In this document: one piece after another, positions 34,207-43,473 of the stretch
Position numbering within the stretch: position 1 is the first letter of the stretch
How the letters are laid out: every line of letters begins with the position of its first letter
DNA from: Pseudoxanthomonas mexicana
GTDB lineage: Bacteria > Pseudomonadota > Gammaproteobacteria > Xanthomonadales > Xanthomonadaceae
Length of the DNA: 64,000 nucleotides
NCBI RefSeq assembly: GCF_001556105.1
Contig: NZ_LSIF01000095.1
Location: 1 to 64,000 of the forward strand
Direction of reading: 5' to 3'
Program-made: the position numbers and the translations under genes
Notes under the pieces: generated by a model
What the model was told of the DNA's origin: nothing
The model's database searches: none
What the model saw: only the letters and a program-made list of their open reading frames with translations

Positions 34207-36289
34207 ACCGGCTGCGCCTGGACGTCGCTATCTCTGGTGGCGAGGCATGAGGCGCTTCGGCGGCGGTCTTGCCGCCTCGCCTGAACGCAGCAAGTTTTTG
34301 CTTGCCGGGCTGTCGATCTGCCTGGTCTTGCTGTTTGTCTTCCTGGCTGCCAACACGCCTCTGGTCATCATGGTGTGGCAGGCATACGACGATGATCTTT
34401 TTGTCCGCATCGGCGAGAGCTTCGCGGGTGGTCGCTGGCTGGGACGTTTCAACGCGTTGACGCTAGCCAAAGGGCCGGGGTACTCGATGTTCCTTGCGGC
34501 CAGCTACTGGTCCGGTCTTCCCATCACCATCACGCAAGCGCTGTTCTACGTAGGCGCCGTGGGTGCGATCGCGTTCATCGCGTTCAGGGCGACGGGAAGC
34601 CGCGCCTGGGCAGTGGCATTGTTCGGGCTGGCACTGTTCCACCCGAAGATCCTCGAGCCGGCGCGCGTGATACGCGACAGCATCTACATGAGTCAATCGC
34701 TGCTGGTGCTGGCGCTGTATGCGTACGGGCTTTTCTTCGCGAGCGTCAGGTACAGGATGCGAGTGATGCTTGTCGCCGGCATCATGTTGGGCTGGTTCTG
34801 GCTGACGCGTGATGAGGGCGTATGGATCCTGCCTGGGCTGGCGGTTCTCGCCGCCTTTTCTTTCCTGGGGTCCAGGCGGGATGGGCTTGCGTTCGCCACG
34901 TGGCTCCGCCCCAATCTCCTGTTCTCGGCTGCGTTCGCAGGCGTACTGCTCCTTTTCTCCACGCTCAATCTGCTGACGTACGGCCGTTTTGTCGGTGTCG
35001 ACTTCAAATCCGGCGATTTCCAATCGGCGATCTCCGTCATGGAGTCGGTCCAGGTAGGTCCTCCCGTACCGTTCGTCTCCGTGCCCCGACCGACCAGGCT
35101 TCGGCTGTACGAGGTAAGTCCCACCTTCCGCACATTGCGCAAGCATCTGGATCCGGAGGGTGCTACGTCTCCTTGGGAGGCCGGTGGTTGCATGTTCAGG
35201 CCTTCCGCCTGCGGTGACCTGGGTAATGGTTTCTTCATGTGGGCGTTGAGGGATGCGGCCGAAAAAGAGGGGCACTACACGTCACCACGCGCCGCGAAGA
35301 AGTTCTTCTCGGCGTTGACCGACGAGATCGAGGCGGCTTGTGGTCGAGGCGACCTACGGTGCAGCAAGGACTACATTCCGATGCTTCCTCCGCTTACGAA
35401 GGAGCAGGTGGGCTGGATCCCCCGTTCCTTGAGAGAGCTCGGTTCGGCGATCTTCTTCCCGGGCCGCTATCCGGGCTACGCATCCGGAGAGGTCGTGGGT
35501 GATCCGGCCCGCTTTGAGAACACGCTGGACTTCCTCAACTACCCGGCGCACCTACCAAAGCAGGACGTTCCGAATGCGCACGTGGAGTTGACGGGTTGGT
35601 ACTACGACAAGTCCGACGGCCAGGAGTGGTTCAGTCTCCTGGTCTCGGATGCCAAGCGTAAAGACGTGGCGCCCAGGCTGGACAGAGTCGATAGTCCCGA
35701 TCTCGTGATCAGCCAGAAGGACGCCGCTGCCTCCAGGCAGCGATTCAAATTGTCCATGGATTGCGTCGCGAGTTGCAGCATGGTCTTCCGGGCTCCAGAT
35801 GGAGCATCGACCGAAGTCGCTATCGCGGCATCTTCGGAGCGCTTGCCTGCTCAGTTCTATTCGGTCGGGGATGCGCTGCTCGCGTTCGACAATCCGGGCA
35901 CGGTAGTCCGGACGCAAGGGGGGTTCCCGAATAGCAAGATCAGGGTCACGACTTGGATACGCGAGGCCTTGTATCCCTTGTACGGTGCGCTGATGCCCAT
36001 ACTGATCGGCCTTGGTCTGATGGCTTACCTGTACGCAAGCGCCAGATCGATTGTGGCTCGGAGCTGGACGCTGTCCTATGCAATGGCGTCCGCATGCTGG
36101 ATCCTGATCGTCACGCGCGCCATCATCCTGGTGCTCGTCGACATATCGTCTTTCCCGGCTATCCACACGCCGTACCTGCTGCCGATCTTCTCGCTCTGCA
36201 TTGTGGCGTCGATCTTTTCGCTGACTGCCGCGAGGGACGCGCCGGGGTCCGCCAAGACTGGGGCGCTATCCGGCAGCGCAGCACGCTGA
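34199..36289 (+). CDS. Large polytopic membrane protein, candidate Gtr-type sugar transferase
   Basis: The 696-residue protein has about eight N-terminal membrane helices (AGLSICLVLLFVFLAANTPLV onward), a WQAYDDDLFVRIGESFAGG segment whose acidic residues near the end of helix 1 recall GT-C transferases, a ~250-residue periplasmic part, and three C-terminal helices. GtrC-type enzymes of this build transfer the lipid-linked sugar to O-antigen outside the inner membrane. The order GtrB-like, GtrA-like, methyltransferase, membrane transferase supports that role. The periplasmic part has ELTGWYYDKSDGQEW, faintly like the lipoprotein at 30682. Confidence 0.7.
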   Translation: MHEPAAPGRRYLWWRGMRRFGGGLAASPERSKFLLAGLSICLVLLFVFLAANTPLVIMVWQAYDDDLFVRIGESFAGGRWLGRFNALTLAKGPGYSMFLAASYWSGLPITITQALFYVGAVGAIAFIAFRATGSRAWAVALFGLALFHPKILEPARVIRDSIYMSQSLLVLALYAYGLFFASVRYRMRVMLVAGIMLGWFWLTRDEGVWILPGLAVLAAFSFLGSRRDGLAFATWLRPNLLFSAAFAGVLLLFSTLNLLTYGRFVGVDFKSGDFQSAISVMESVQVGPPVPFVSVPRPTRLRLYEVSPTFRTLRKHLDPEGATSPWEAGGCMFRPSACGDLGNGFFMWALRDAAEKEGHYTSPRAAKKFFSALTDEIEAACGRGDLRCSKDYIPMLPPLTKEQVGWIPRSLRELGSAIFFPGRYPGYASGEVVGDPARFENTLDFLNYPAHLPKQDVPNAHVELTGWYYDKSDGQEWFSLLVSDAKRKDVAPRLDRVDSPDLVISQKDAAASRQRFKLSMDCVASCSMVFRAPDGASTEVAIAASSERLPAQFYSVGDALLAFDNPGTVVRTQGGFPNSKIRVTTWIREALYPLYGALMPILIGLGLMAYLYASARSIVARSWTLSYAMASACWILIVTRAIILVLVDISSFPAIHTPYLLPIFSLCIVASIFSLTAARDAPGSAKTGALSGSAAR

Positions 36290-36615
36290 GAGGGTCTGCG
36301 GGGAGTCAAGCATGGTGCTGACTCCTCGCCCTGGCAACGCGCTCGCCTCCCGGCAATCCGTCCCATCAGGCCTCGGAGGCCGCGTCTTGAATCTTGAGTG
36401 TCCAGAACCGATATTTGCTTGCACTGTCACAGATTTTCCCTGCCAGATTTGCAAAGCGCGATGCGCAGCACCATCGTCATGGGGAGGGCAGGTGACTTCC
36501 AGCTGTACGACGATGGACGTCTCCGCAGCCCTCAAGCGCCGCCTCTGTTTAAGCTGACAACGGCTGTTATATAGTGCCGCTTCAGGGGATTGCGTCGTAT
36601 CCACAGAGGTGTGCA
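36290..36615 (+). other. Intergenic region before the metalloprotease gene, with a weak promoter
   Basis: No gene is seen. A TATAGT (36570-36575) with TTTAAG (36548-36553) 16 bases upstream is a weak promoter candidate about 40 bases before the metalloprotease start. The break suggests the protease is transcribed separately from the O-antigen genes. Confidence 0.35.
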
Positions 36616-39012
36616 ATGAAGGTCCGGGTTGGCGCTTGCGCCTTGATGTTGGTATTGGCTGGCTGTAGCGGACAGGGGTCGGATGGAGGGGTCGCAGCGA
36701 TGCGCGGCGCCGCGTCGACGGGCACCAAGTCGGGTATGCCGCTGGCGTCGGTGCCATTGGCACGCGCGATTTCTGCATCCATCGCCAACGAGCCGGATCG
36801 CGGTGCTCTCATTCGGTACGCGGGCAAGAGCAAGCCCGCAAAGATTGAGGGTGCCTATAGTTGGTACCCCGCCTCGATCAGCGAAGCCCATGCATTGAAG
36901 GGTGTCATCGCGGGCGAGATGAATGTGCCTGCTCCCGATGGCAGCAATGTGAAGTTGCGCTATGAGCGCCATGTCGAGGAGACAGATGGCAACTGGACCT
37001 GGATCGGCCGCGTTGTGGGCGGCGATCAGCGGCAGGAAGCCATCATCACCTTCGGCGAGAAAGCCGTCTTCGGTTCAATTCCTCAGGCGAACGGCAAGCC
37101 CGCGTTGAGCCTGCAGACGCGCCAGGGTTCGCTCTGGGTGGTCCAGACCGATCCCTCCAAGGTGGTTTCCGCGACCAAGGGTCACACCGACATCATGGTT
37201 CCCGAGGCCTCCGCGTTGCGCTCCTCCATGGCCGCTGCCGTAAGCCAGGCCGCGCCGGTGGCACAAGCCGCTACGGCGATTTCGCAAGCCGCACCGCCGA
37301 CATCCGCCAACACGATCGACGTCGCGATCGGTTACACCCCTGAGTTCGCAGCTGCCAACAATGGCGCTTCCGGCGCTGCCACCCGGCTCGTGTACCTTAT
37401 CCAGGTCGGTAACCAGGCCTTCGCGAACAGCGACATCAACGGCTATCTCCGGATCGTCAATACGGTGCAGGTGAGCTACGCCAACACCACGACTAACCAG
37501 TCGGCGCTGTCGGAGCTGACCGGTAGCAATGGTTCCTCATCCGTGACAGTGCCAGCCAGCCTCGCGCCTTTGCGTACCGCGCGCGACCAGTACGGCGCTG
37601 ATATCGCCGTGCTGGTTCGCAAGTTCAACACGCCGGAGAACGAGGGCTGCGGCATCGCATGGTTGAACGGTGCAGGCCAGACGGCAATCACCAGTGCAGA
37701 CGCGGCGTGGGGTTTTGCGGTCATCAGCGATGGTTTCGATCAGGGTAGCGATGGAAAGACCTATTACTGCGCCGATGAAACGCTGGTGCACGAGGCTGCT
37801 CACCTGATGGGCTCGGCGCATGACCGGGCCAACTCAACCACCTCGACGGGCGCGCTCCAGTACGGCCGCTATGCGTACTCGTTCGGATACAAGACCGCAG
37901 CGTCTGCCGGCAATTTCTATACCATCATGGCGTACGGCGACACCGGTCAGACCGCGCATCGCATCTTCTCCACGCCGTTGAAGAGTACGTGTGGCACCGG
38001 TGGTAATCTGGCGTGCGGCGTGGCGAACAGCGAAGACAACGCCCGCAGTCTGAATCAGACGATTCCCGTCGTGGCGACCTTCCGTGCGACCTTGGTGCCG
38101 TTCCAGGGTGGCGTGGTCAATGATGTCAACGCGGATTCGCGCAGCGACATCGTGCTGCGTTATGGCACATCGGGCGGATTGCTCGGCTACTGGCTCATGA
38201 ACGGCGCCAGCATCGGCACGGCCTCGTCTGCGTTGCCTGCCCCCCCGTCCCATGACGTGGTGGCGACGGGTGACTTGAACGGCGATGGCCGCCTGGACAT
38301 CCTTTGGAGCCGTGCATCGGATCGCAACCTGGTCCTTTGGCAAGGCAATTCGACGGGTGGTTTCGACACGATCGGCATCGGTGGCCTGAGCGCAGGCTGG
38401 ACCATCGTGGGCACCGGCGACGTCAATGCCGATGGCAAATCCGACATCATTCTCCGCTATGGTTCGGCGGGTGGGCTGATGGGCTATTGGCTCATGAACG
38501 GCAGTGCCATCACGACCGCGTCGTCCGCACTCCCGGCGCCCCCCGGTCACGACATCGTGGCGCGCGGCGACTTCAATGGCGATGGTCGCCTGGATATCCT
38601 GTGGAGCCGCGCATCGGATCGCAATCTGGTCCTATGGCAAGGAAATGCCACCAATGGCTTCGATACGTTGGGCATTGGCGGTCTCAGTGTGGGATGGACG
38701 ATTGCGGGCGCTGGCGACATAAATGCCGACGGGCGCAGCGACATCATCCTGCGTTACGGCTCGGCAGGCGGTGCACTGGGCTATTGGACGATGAACGGCG
38801 CAACCATTTCCAGCGCGTCGAATGCGCTGCCGGCGCCCCCTGGCCACGACATCGCGGCAATCGGCGACTTCAACGGAGACGGTCGCTCGGACATCATGTG
38901 GACCCGGGCATCGGACCGCAATCTGGTCTTGTGGCAAGCAAACTCTTCCGGTGGCTTCGACACCATCGGCGTCGGTGGCCTAAGTACGGGTTGGCGTATC
39001 GTCAATCCGTAA
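36616..39012 (+). CDS. Secreted zinc metalloprotease with FG-GAP-like repeats
   Basis: The 798-residue product begins MKVRVGACALMLVLAGCSGQ, a lipoprotein signal with Cys17. A ~200-residue pro-like region follows, then a metzincin protease domain (about 235-495) with H392-E393-x2-H396-x2-G399-x2-H402-D403 and a Met-turn TIMAYG, as in reprolysin-like M12 peptidases. The C-terminus is three tandem 99-residue units, each with two FG-GAP/VCBS calcium-type loops (DVNADSRSDI, DLNGDGRLDI). AGAGG precedes ATG 36616. The substrate is unknown; surface or extracellular action is expected. Confidence 0.85.
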   Translation: MKVRVGACALMLVLAGCSGQGSDGGVAAMRGAASTGTKSGMPLASVPLARAISASIANEPDRGALIRYAGKSKPAKIEGAYSWYPASISEAHALKGVIAGEMNVPAPDGSNVKLRYERHVEETDGNWTWIGRVVGGDQRQEAIITFGEKAVFGSIPQANGKPALSLQTRQGSLWVVQTDPSKVVSATKGHTDIMVPEASALRSSMAAAVSQAAPVAQAATAISQAAPPTSANTIDVAIGYTPEFAAANNGASGAATRLVYLIQVGNQAFANSDINGYLRIVNTVQVSYANTTTNQSALSELTGSNGSSSVTVPASLAPLRTARDQYGADIAVLVRKFNTPENEGCGIAWLNGAGQTAITSADAAWGFAVISDGFDQGSDGKTYYCADETLVHEAAHLMGSAHDRANSTTSTGALQYGRYAYSFGYKTAASAGNFYTIMAYGDTGQTAHRIFSTPLKSTCGTGGNLACGVANSEDNARSLNQTIPVVATFRATLVPFQGGVVNDVNADSRSDIVLRYGTSGGLLGYWLMNGASIGTASSALPAPPSHDVVATGDLNGDGRLDILWSRASDRNLVLWQGNSTGGFDTIGIGGLSAGWTIVGTGDVNADGKSDIILRYGSAGGLMGYWLMNGSAITTASSALPAPPGHDIVARGDFNGDGRLDILWSRASDRNLVLWQGNATNGFDTLGIGGLSVGWTIAGAGDINADGRSDIILRYGSAGGALGYWTMNGATISSASNALPAPPGHDIAAIGDFNGDGRSDIMWTRASDRNLVLWQANSSGGFDTIGVGGLSTGWRIVNP
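38122..39012 (+). repeat. Three tandem 297-bp repeats inside the metalloprotease gene
   Basis: Units start at 38122, 38419 and 38716, each exactly 297 bp (99 codons), and the third ends with the stop codon at 39012. Each unit contains the segments LRYG, GYW-[LT]-MNG, ALPAPP, GDFNGDGRLDI-like, RASDRNLVLWQ and GGFDT. Synonymous differences between units show that the duplication is not very recent. Confidence 0.9.
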
Positions 39013-39035
39013 AGGACCTGGACTGGACAACGCAG

Positions 39036-39060
39036 CGGCGACCGCTCTTATCGGTCGCCG
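39036..39060 (+). terminator. Terminator hairpin after the metalloprotease gene
   Basis: CGGCGACCG (39036-39044) pairs with CGGTCGCCG (39052-39060) over a 7-base loop, followed by TTGTCATTT. The rest of 39061-39243 shows no gene. Confidence 0.7.
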
Positions 39061-39243
39061 TTGTCATTTCCGGCGTATGTGGAAAAGAATGAAAAGGCAG
39101 GGATCACGCAGGTGTTTGCCTGGTTATCGTTCAGCGCCCCGTCCTCCAGCAACGATCTGTATGGACAGCTCAGCGCCGGCTGGCTTCAAATGACCAGGCT
39201 ACGTTAGGAACCCACGTCCCCAGTAGCGAACTCCAGTATGCCG

Positions 39244-39279
39244 AATGCAATGAGCCGCCCATGGGCGGCTCATTGCATT
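39244..39279 (-). terminator. Perfect 36-bp palindrome next to the etfA stop
   Basis: The two 18-base halves are exact reverse complements, with core AATGAGCCGCCC facing GGGCGGCTCATT. It begins 6 bases beyond the etfA stop, so a terminator for the etfBA transcript is the simplest reading, but no T-run follows on the minus strand. Confidence 0.7.
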
Positions 39280-39285
39280 GGATTG

Positions 39286-40224
39286 TCAAAGCGCCTGCTC
39301 CAGCTCCGGCAGCAACTGGAACAGATCCCCCACCAGCCCGATATCCGCGATCTCGAAGATCGGCGCTTCGCCGTCCTTGTTGATCGCCACGATGGTACCC
39401 GCGTCCTTGATGCCGGTCAGGTGCTGGATGGCGCCGGAGATGCCGACGGCGACGTACAGCTCGGGGGCGATGATCTTGCCGGTCTGGCCGACCTGCAGTT
39501 CGTTCGGTACATAACCGGCGTCGACGGCAGCGCGCGAGGCGCCGACGGCGGCGCCCAGCTTGTCGGCCAGCGCGTAAATGACCTTGAAGTTCTCTGCCGA
39601 ACCGACGCCGCGGCCGCCGGAGACGACGCGCTTGGCGCTCTGCAGGTCGGGGCGGTCGGACTTGCCGGCGGCGAGGCCGACGTAGCGGGTATGCGTCGGC
39701 AGGGTGGCGTCGACGCTCGCGGCTTCAACCGTCGCGCTGCCGCCCTTGGCGGCTTCCGGCCACGAGGCCGTACGCACGGTGGCCACCACGGTCTGGTCGG
39801 CCGGCACCTCGACGGTGATGATCGCGTTGCCGGCGTAGATCGGACGCTTGAAGGTGTGCGGCCCTTCCACGGCCATCAGGTCGGAGACCTGGTTGACGCC
39901 GAGCAGCGCGGCGACGCAGGGCAGCAGGTCCTTGCCGAAGGTGGTCGACGGGGCGAACACGTGGGTGTAGCCGGCGGCGAGCTTGGCGATCTGCGGCGCC
40001 AGCACCTGCGCGATGGCGTTCGCGTTGGCGGCGTTGGCGACGGTCAATACCTTGGCGACGCCGGCGATCTGCGCGGCGTCGGCGGCGATGGCCGTCGGGT
40101 CGGCGGCCAGCACGACGACATCGATGGCCTCCGCATTGACGGCCGCGGCGGCGCTGACGGTCTTGGCGGTGGCGGCGTTGAGCTTGCCGTCCAGGTGTTC
40201 GGCGATGACGAGAACCTTGGCCAT
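39286..40224 (-). CDS. etfA: Electron transfer flavoprotein alpha subunit
   Basis: The 312-residue protein has the ETF alpha FAD-binding C-terminal region ([59 protein letters not shown]). With EtfB it carries electrons from acyl-CoA dehydrogenases to ETF-ubiquinone oxidoreductase, which is encoded at 43.5 kb. It overlaps the etfB stop by one base. etfA marks the second edge of the xanthomonad LPS locus. Confidence 0.96.
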   Translation of the reverse strand: MAKVLVIAEHLDGKLNAATAKTVSAAAAVNAEAIDVVVLAADPTAIAADAAQIAGVAKVLTVANAANANAIAQVLAPQIAKLAAGYTHVFAPSTTFGKDLLPCVAALLGVNQVSDLMAVEGPHTFKRPIYAGNAIITVEVPADQTVVATVRTASWPEAAKGGSATVEAASVDATLPTHTRYVGLAAGKSDRPDLQSAKRVVSGGRGVGSAENFKVIYALADKLGAAVGASRAAVDAGYVPNELQVGQTGKIIAPELYVAVGISGAIQHLTGIKDAGTIVAINKDGEAPIFEIADIGLVGDLFQLLPELEQAL

Positions 40225-40970
40225 TACAGCAACCCCTTCTGCTTGAGTGCGGCAACCAGTTCGGCTGCGTCCTTCACCATGACGCCCTTGCTGCGCTTGG
40301 CAGGCGGTGCGTAGTGCGTGATCTTGTGTGTATCGGCGGATTTCACGCCGAGGTCGGCCAGTTGCAGCGTTTCCAGCGGCTTGCTCTTGGCCTTCATGAT
40401 GTCCGGCAGCTTGATGAAGCGCGGTTCGTTGAGGCGCAGGTCGGTGGTGACGACGGCTGGTAGGTCGACTTCGAGCGTCTCCAGGCCGGCATCGACTTCA
40501 CGGACCACGGTGGCCTTGCCGTCGGCGATGTCGAGCTTGCCGGCAAAGGTGGCCTGCGGGCGGCCCCACAGCGTGGCCAGCATCTGGCCGGTCTGGTTGG
40601 CATCGTCATCGATGGCCTGCTTGCCCAGGATCACCAGGTCAGGCGATTCCTTTTCCACCAGCTTGAGCAGGGTGCGGGCGGCGGTCAGTGGCTGGATGGC
40701 CTGGTCGGTGACCACGTGGATGGCACGGTTGGCACCCATGGCGAGGCCGTTGCGCAGATGGGCCTGGGCGTCCGTGGGGGCGATGGTGGCGACCACGACT
40801 TCAGTCGCGATGCCCTTGTCACGCAGACGCAGCGCTTCTTCCAGCGCGATCTCGTCGAAGGGGTTGGGCGACAGCTTGACGCCATCGGTGACCACGCCGG
40901 AGCCGTCCGGCTTGACCTGGATGCGGACGTTGTAGTCCACCACGCGCTTGTAGGCGACGAGAATCTTCAT
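40224..40970 (-). CDS. etfB: Electron transfer flavoprotein beta subunit
   Basis: The 248-residue product has the ETF beta hallmarks MKILVAYKRVVDYNVRIQVKPDGSGV, NPFDEIALEEALRLRD and ILGKQAIDDDANQTGQMLA (AMP site). First gene of the etfB-etfA operon. Confidence 0.96.
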   Translation of the reverse strand: MKILVAYKRVVDYNVRIQVKPDGSGVVTDGVKLSPNPFDEIALEEALRLRDKGIATEVVVATIAPTDAQAHLRNGLAMGANRAIHVVTDQAIQPLTAARTLLKLVEKESPDLVILGKQAIDDDANQTGQMLATLWGRPQATFAGKLDIADGKATVVREVDAGLETLEVDLPAVVTTDLRLNEPRFIKLPDIMKAKSKPLETLQLADLGVKSADTHKITHYAPPAKRSKGVMVKDAAELVAALKQKGLL

Positions 40971-41046
40971 CCTGCGGGAATTCCTGTATGCAACGGTGAG
41001 GCCCGGCCGCGGCGGCTGGCCGAGGGCAGAACGGCGATTTTAGCCG

Positions 41047-41979
41047 TCAGGCGGAGGCCATGCGAGCCCGTACGGTACCGTCCGCCAATCGGGCGGCCAG
41101 CAGGGCCGCGAACCGTCCCGCGCTGCCGGGGGCCTGGGCGAAGAACAGGGAGGGCTCGGTCAGCTCCAGCTCAAGCAGGCAGGGCTCGCCATCGGCCCCG
41201 GTCAGCAGGTCGACGCGGGCATAGGCGAGTGGCGACTCAAGTTGCCTCAACCGGGCGGTCGCGGCGAGCACCTTCTCTGCGAGGGCCTGTTCGGACGCGG
41301 TTGCGCTGCCGGCGGCGATCTCGCCCAGCGCCATCGGCGCCTGTCGGGCAGCCTCGCCGGGCGCCAGCAGGGCCGCCTTGCGGATGGCGTGGCTGAACTG
41401 CCCATCGAAGTAGAGCAGGGCGGTTTCACCCCGCTGGTCCACCGACGCGATATAGGGCTGCAACATGACGCTGCGCTCTTGGTCGAGCAGGCGCGCGACA
41501 TGGTTGCCGGCAGCGAACTGCTGGTCACGCCCGTAGCGCTGGGTGTCGCGGGCGCCGGCGCTGATGGCCGGCTTGACCACGAACTCGCTCGCATCGAAAG
41601 CGCCAAGGAAGGCGGCCAGCGCCTCCATGGGCTCGGCGTCCGGCTCCACAAAGTGCGTGGGGACCACCGGGATGCCGATGGTCGCCAGGTCCGCGAGATA
41701 GTGCTTGTCCGTGTTCCAGCGGACCACATTGAGTGGGTTCAGGAGTTCCGTCGCCTGGTCGACCTGCGCACACCACGCCATGAACTCAGGCAGGCGTTCG
41801 GTGTAGTCCCAGGGCGAGCGCAGCAGCACCGCATCGAAACGCGCCCAACTGACCGTGGGGTCGTCCCATGCCACCGCACGGGCTTGCAGGCCGGCGTCGG
41901 CGCAGGCATCGAGCAGTGGCACGAGATCGTCGTCGTGGCCGGACGCGGCCACGGCCGTGACGAGGGCGAGGGTCTTCAT
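41047..41979 (-). CDS. ATP-grasp domain protein
   Basis: The 310-residue protein starts MKTLALVTAVAASGHDDDLVPLL and shows an ATP-grasp layout: LLRSPWDYTERLPEFMAW (pre-ATP-grasp), FVVKPAISAGARDTQRY (ATP-binding lysine), MLQPYIASVDQRGETALLYFDGQFSHAIRK and a late acidic DLLTGADGEPCLLELELTEPSLFF with metal ligands. Related enzymes include cycloserine-type DcsG and glutathione synthetase-like ligases; the substrate is unknown. Confidence 0.75.
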   Translation of the reverse strand: MKTLALVTAVAASGHDDDLVPLLDACADAGLQARAVAWDDPTVSWARFDAVLLRSPWDYTERLPEFMAWCAQVDQATELLNPLNVVRWNTDKHYLADLATIGIPVVPTHFVEPDAEPMEALAAFLGAFDASEFVVKPAISAGARDTQRYGRDQQFAAGNHVARLLDQERSVMLQPYIASVDQRGETALLYFDGQFSHAIRKAALLAPGEAARQAPMALGEIAAGSATASEQALAEKVLAATARLRQLESPLAYARVDLLTGADGEPCLLELELTEPSLFFAQAPGSAGRFAALLAARLADGTVRARMASA

Positions 41980-42091
41980 GCCTGCCAGTGTACGCGCACG
42001 CCCCACACGCGATTCCCATTGCCCGAAAGTACCTGTGTCGGCTCCGGGACGCTGGGTAGAATGGCGCTTTCCTCATCGAATGGATCGCGCC

Positions 42092-42822
42092 ATGACGGGT
42101 AACCCCGGCTCCGGAGGCAAGCAGAAGCTCTATCCCAGTGCGGCAGACGCGTTGCAGGGTGTCGTGGCTGATGGTCAGACGCTGGCCGTTGGCGGCTTCG
42201 GGCTCTGCGGCATCCCCGAAGCGCTGATCGGCGCGCTGCGCGACAGCGGCGCGAAGGGCTTGACCGCCATTTCCAACAATGCGGGCGTGGATGGATTTGG
42301 TCTGGGCTTGCTGCTGGAAACCCGCCAGATCAAGAAGATGATTTCGTCCTATGTGGGCGAGAACAAGGAGTTCGAGCGCCAGTTCCTTTCCGGCGAACTC
42401 GAGCTGGAATTCAATCCGCAGGGCACGCTGGCCGAGCGCCTGCGCGCCGGCGGTGCCGGCATTCCGGCCTTCTTCACCCGCACGGGCTACGGCACCGTGG
42501 TCGCCGAAGGCAAGGAGACCCGCCAGTTCGGCGAGCACTGGTACGTCATGGAAACCGCACTCAGCGCCGACGTGTCGCTGGTGAAGGCGTGGAAGGCCGA
42601 CAAGGCCGGCAACCTTGTGTTCCGCAAGACGGCCCGCAATTTCAACCCGGCCTGCGCCATGGCCGGCAAGGTCTGCATCGCGGAAGTCGAAGAAGTGGTC
42701 GAGGTCGGCGAGATCGACCCCGACCATGTGCACCTGCCCGGCATCTACGTGGACCGCATCGTCCACAACCCCGCCCCCGAGAAGCGCATCGAGCAGCGCA
42801 CCGTCCGCCAAGGAGACAAGTG

Positions 42823-42823
<1 letters not shown>
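42092..42823 (+). CDS. scoA: 3-oxoacid CoA-transferase subunit A
   Basis: The 243-residue alpha subunit has [37 protein letters not shown] and [20 protein letters not shown]. With ScoB it moves CoA from succinyl-CoA to acetoacetate. Tyrosine breakdown by the maiA/FAA pair in this window would supply acetoacetate. ATG 42092 is chosen; an ATG 4 codons earlier is possible. Confidence 0.93.
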
Positions 42824-43461
<638 letters not shown>

Positions 43462-43473
43462 GGCTATGAAAGC

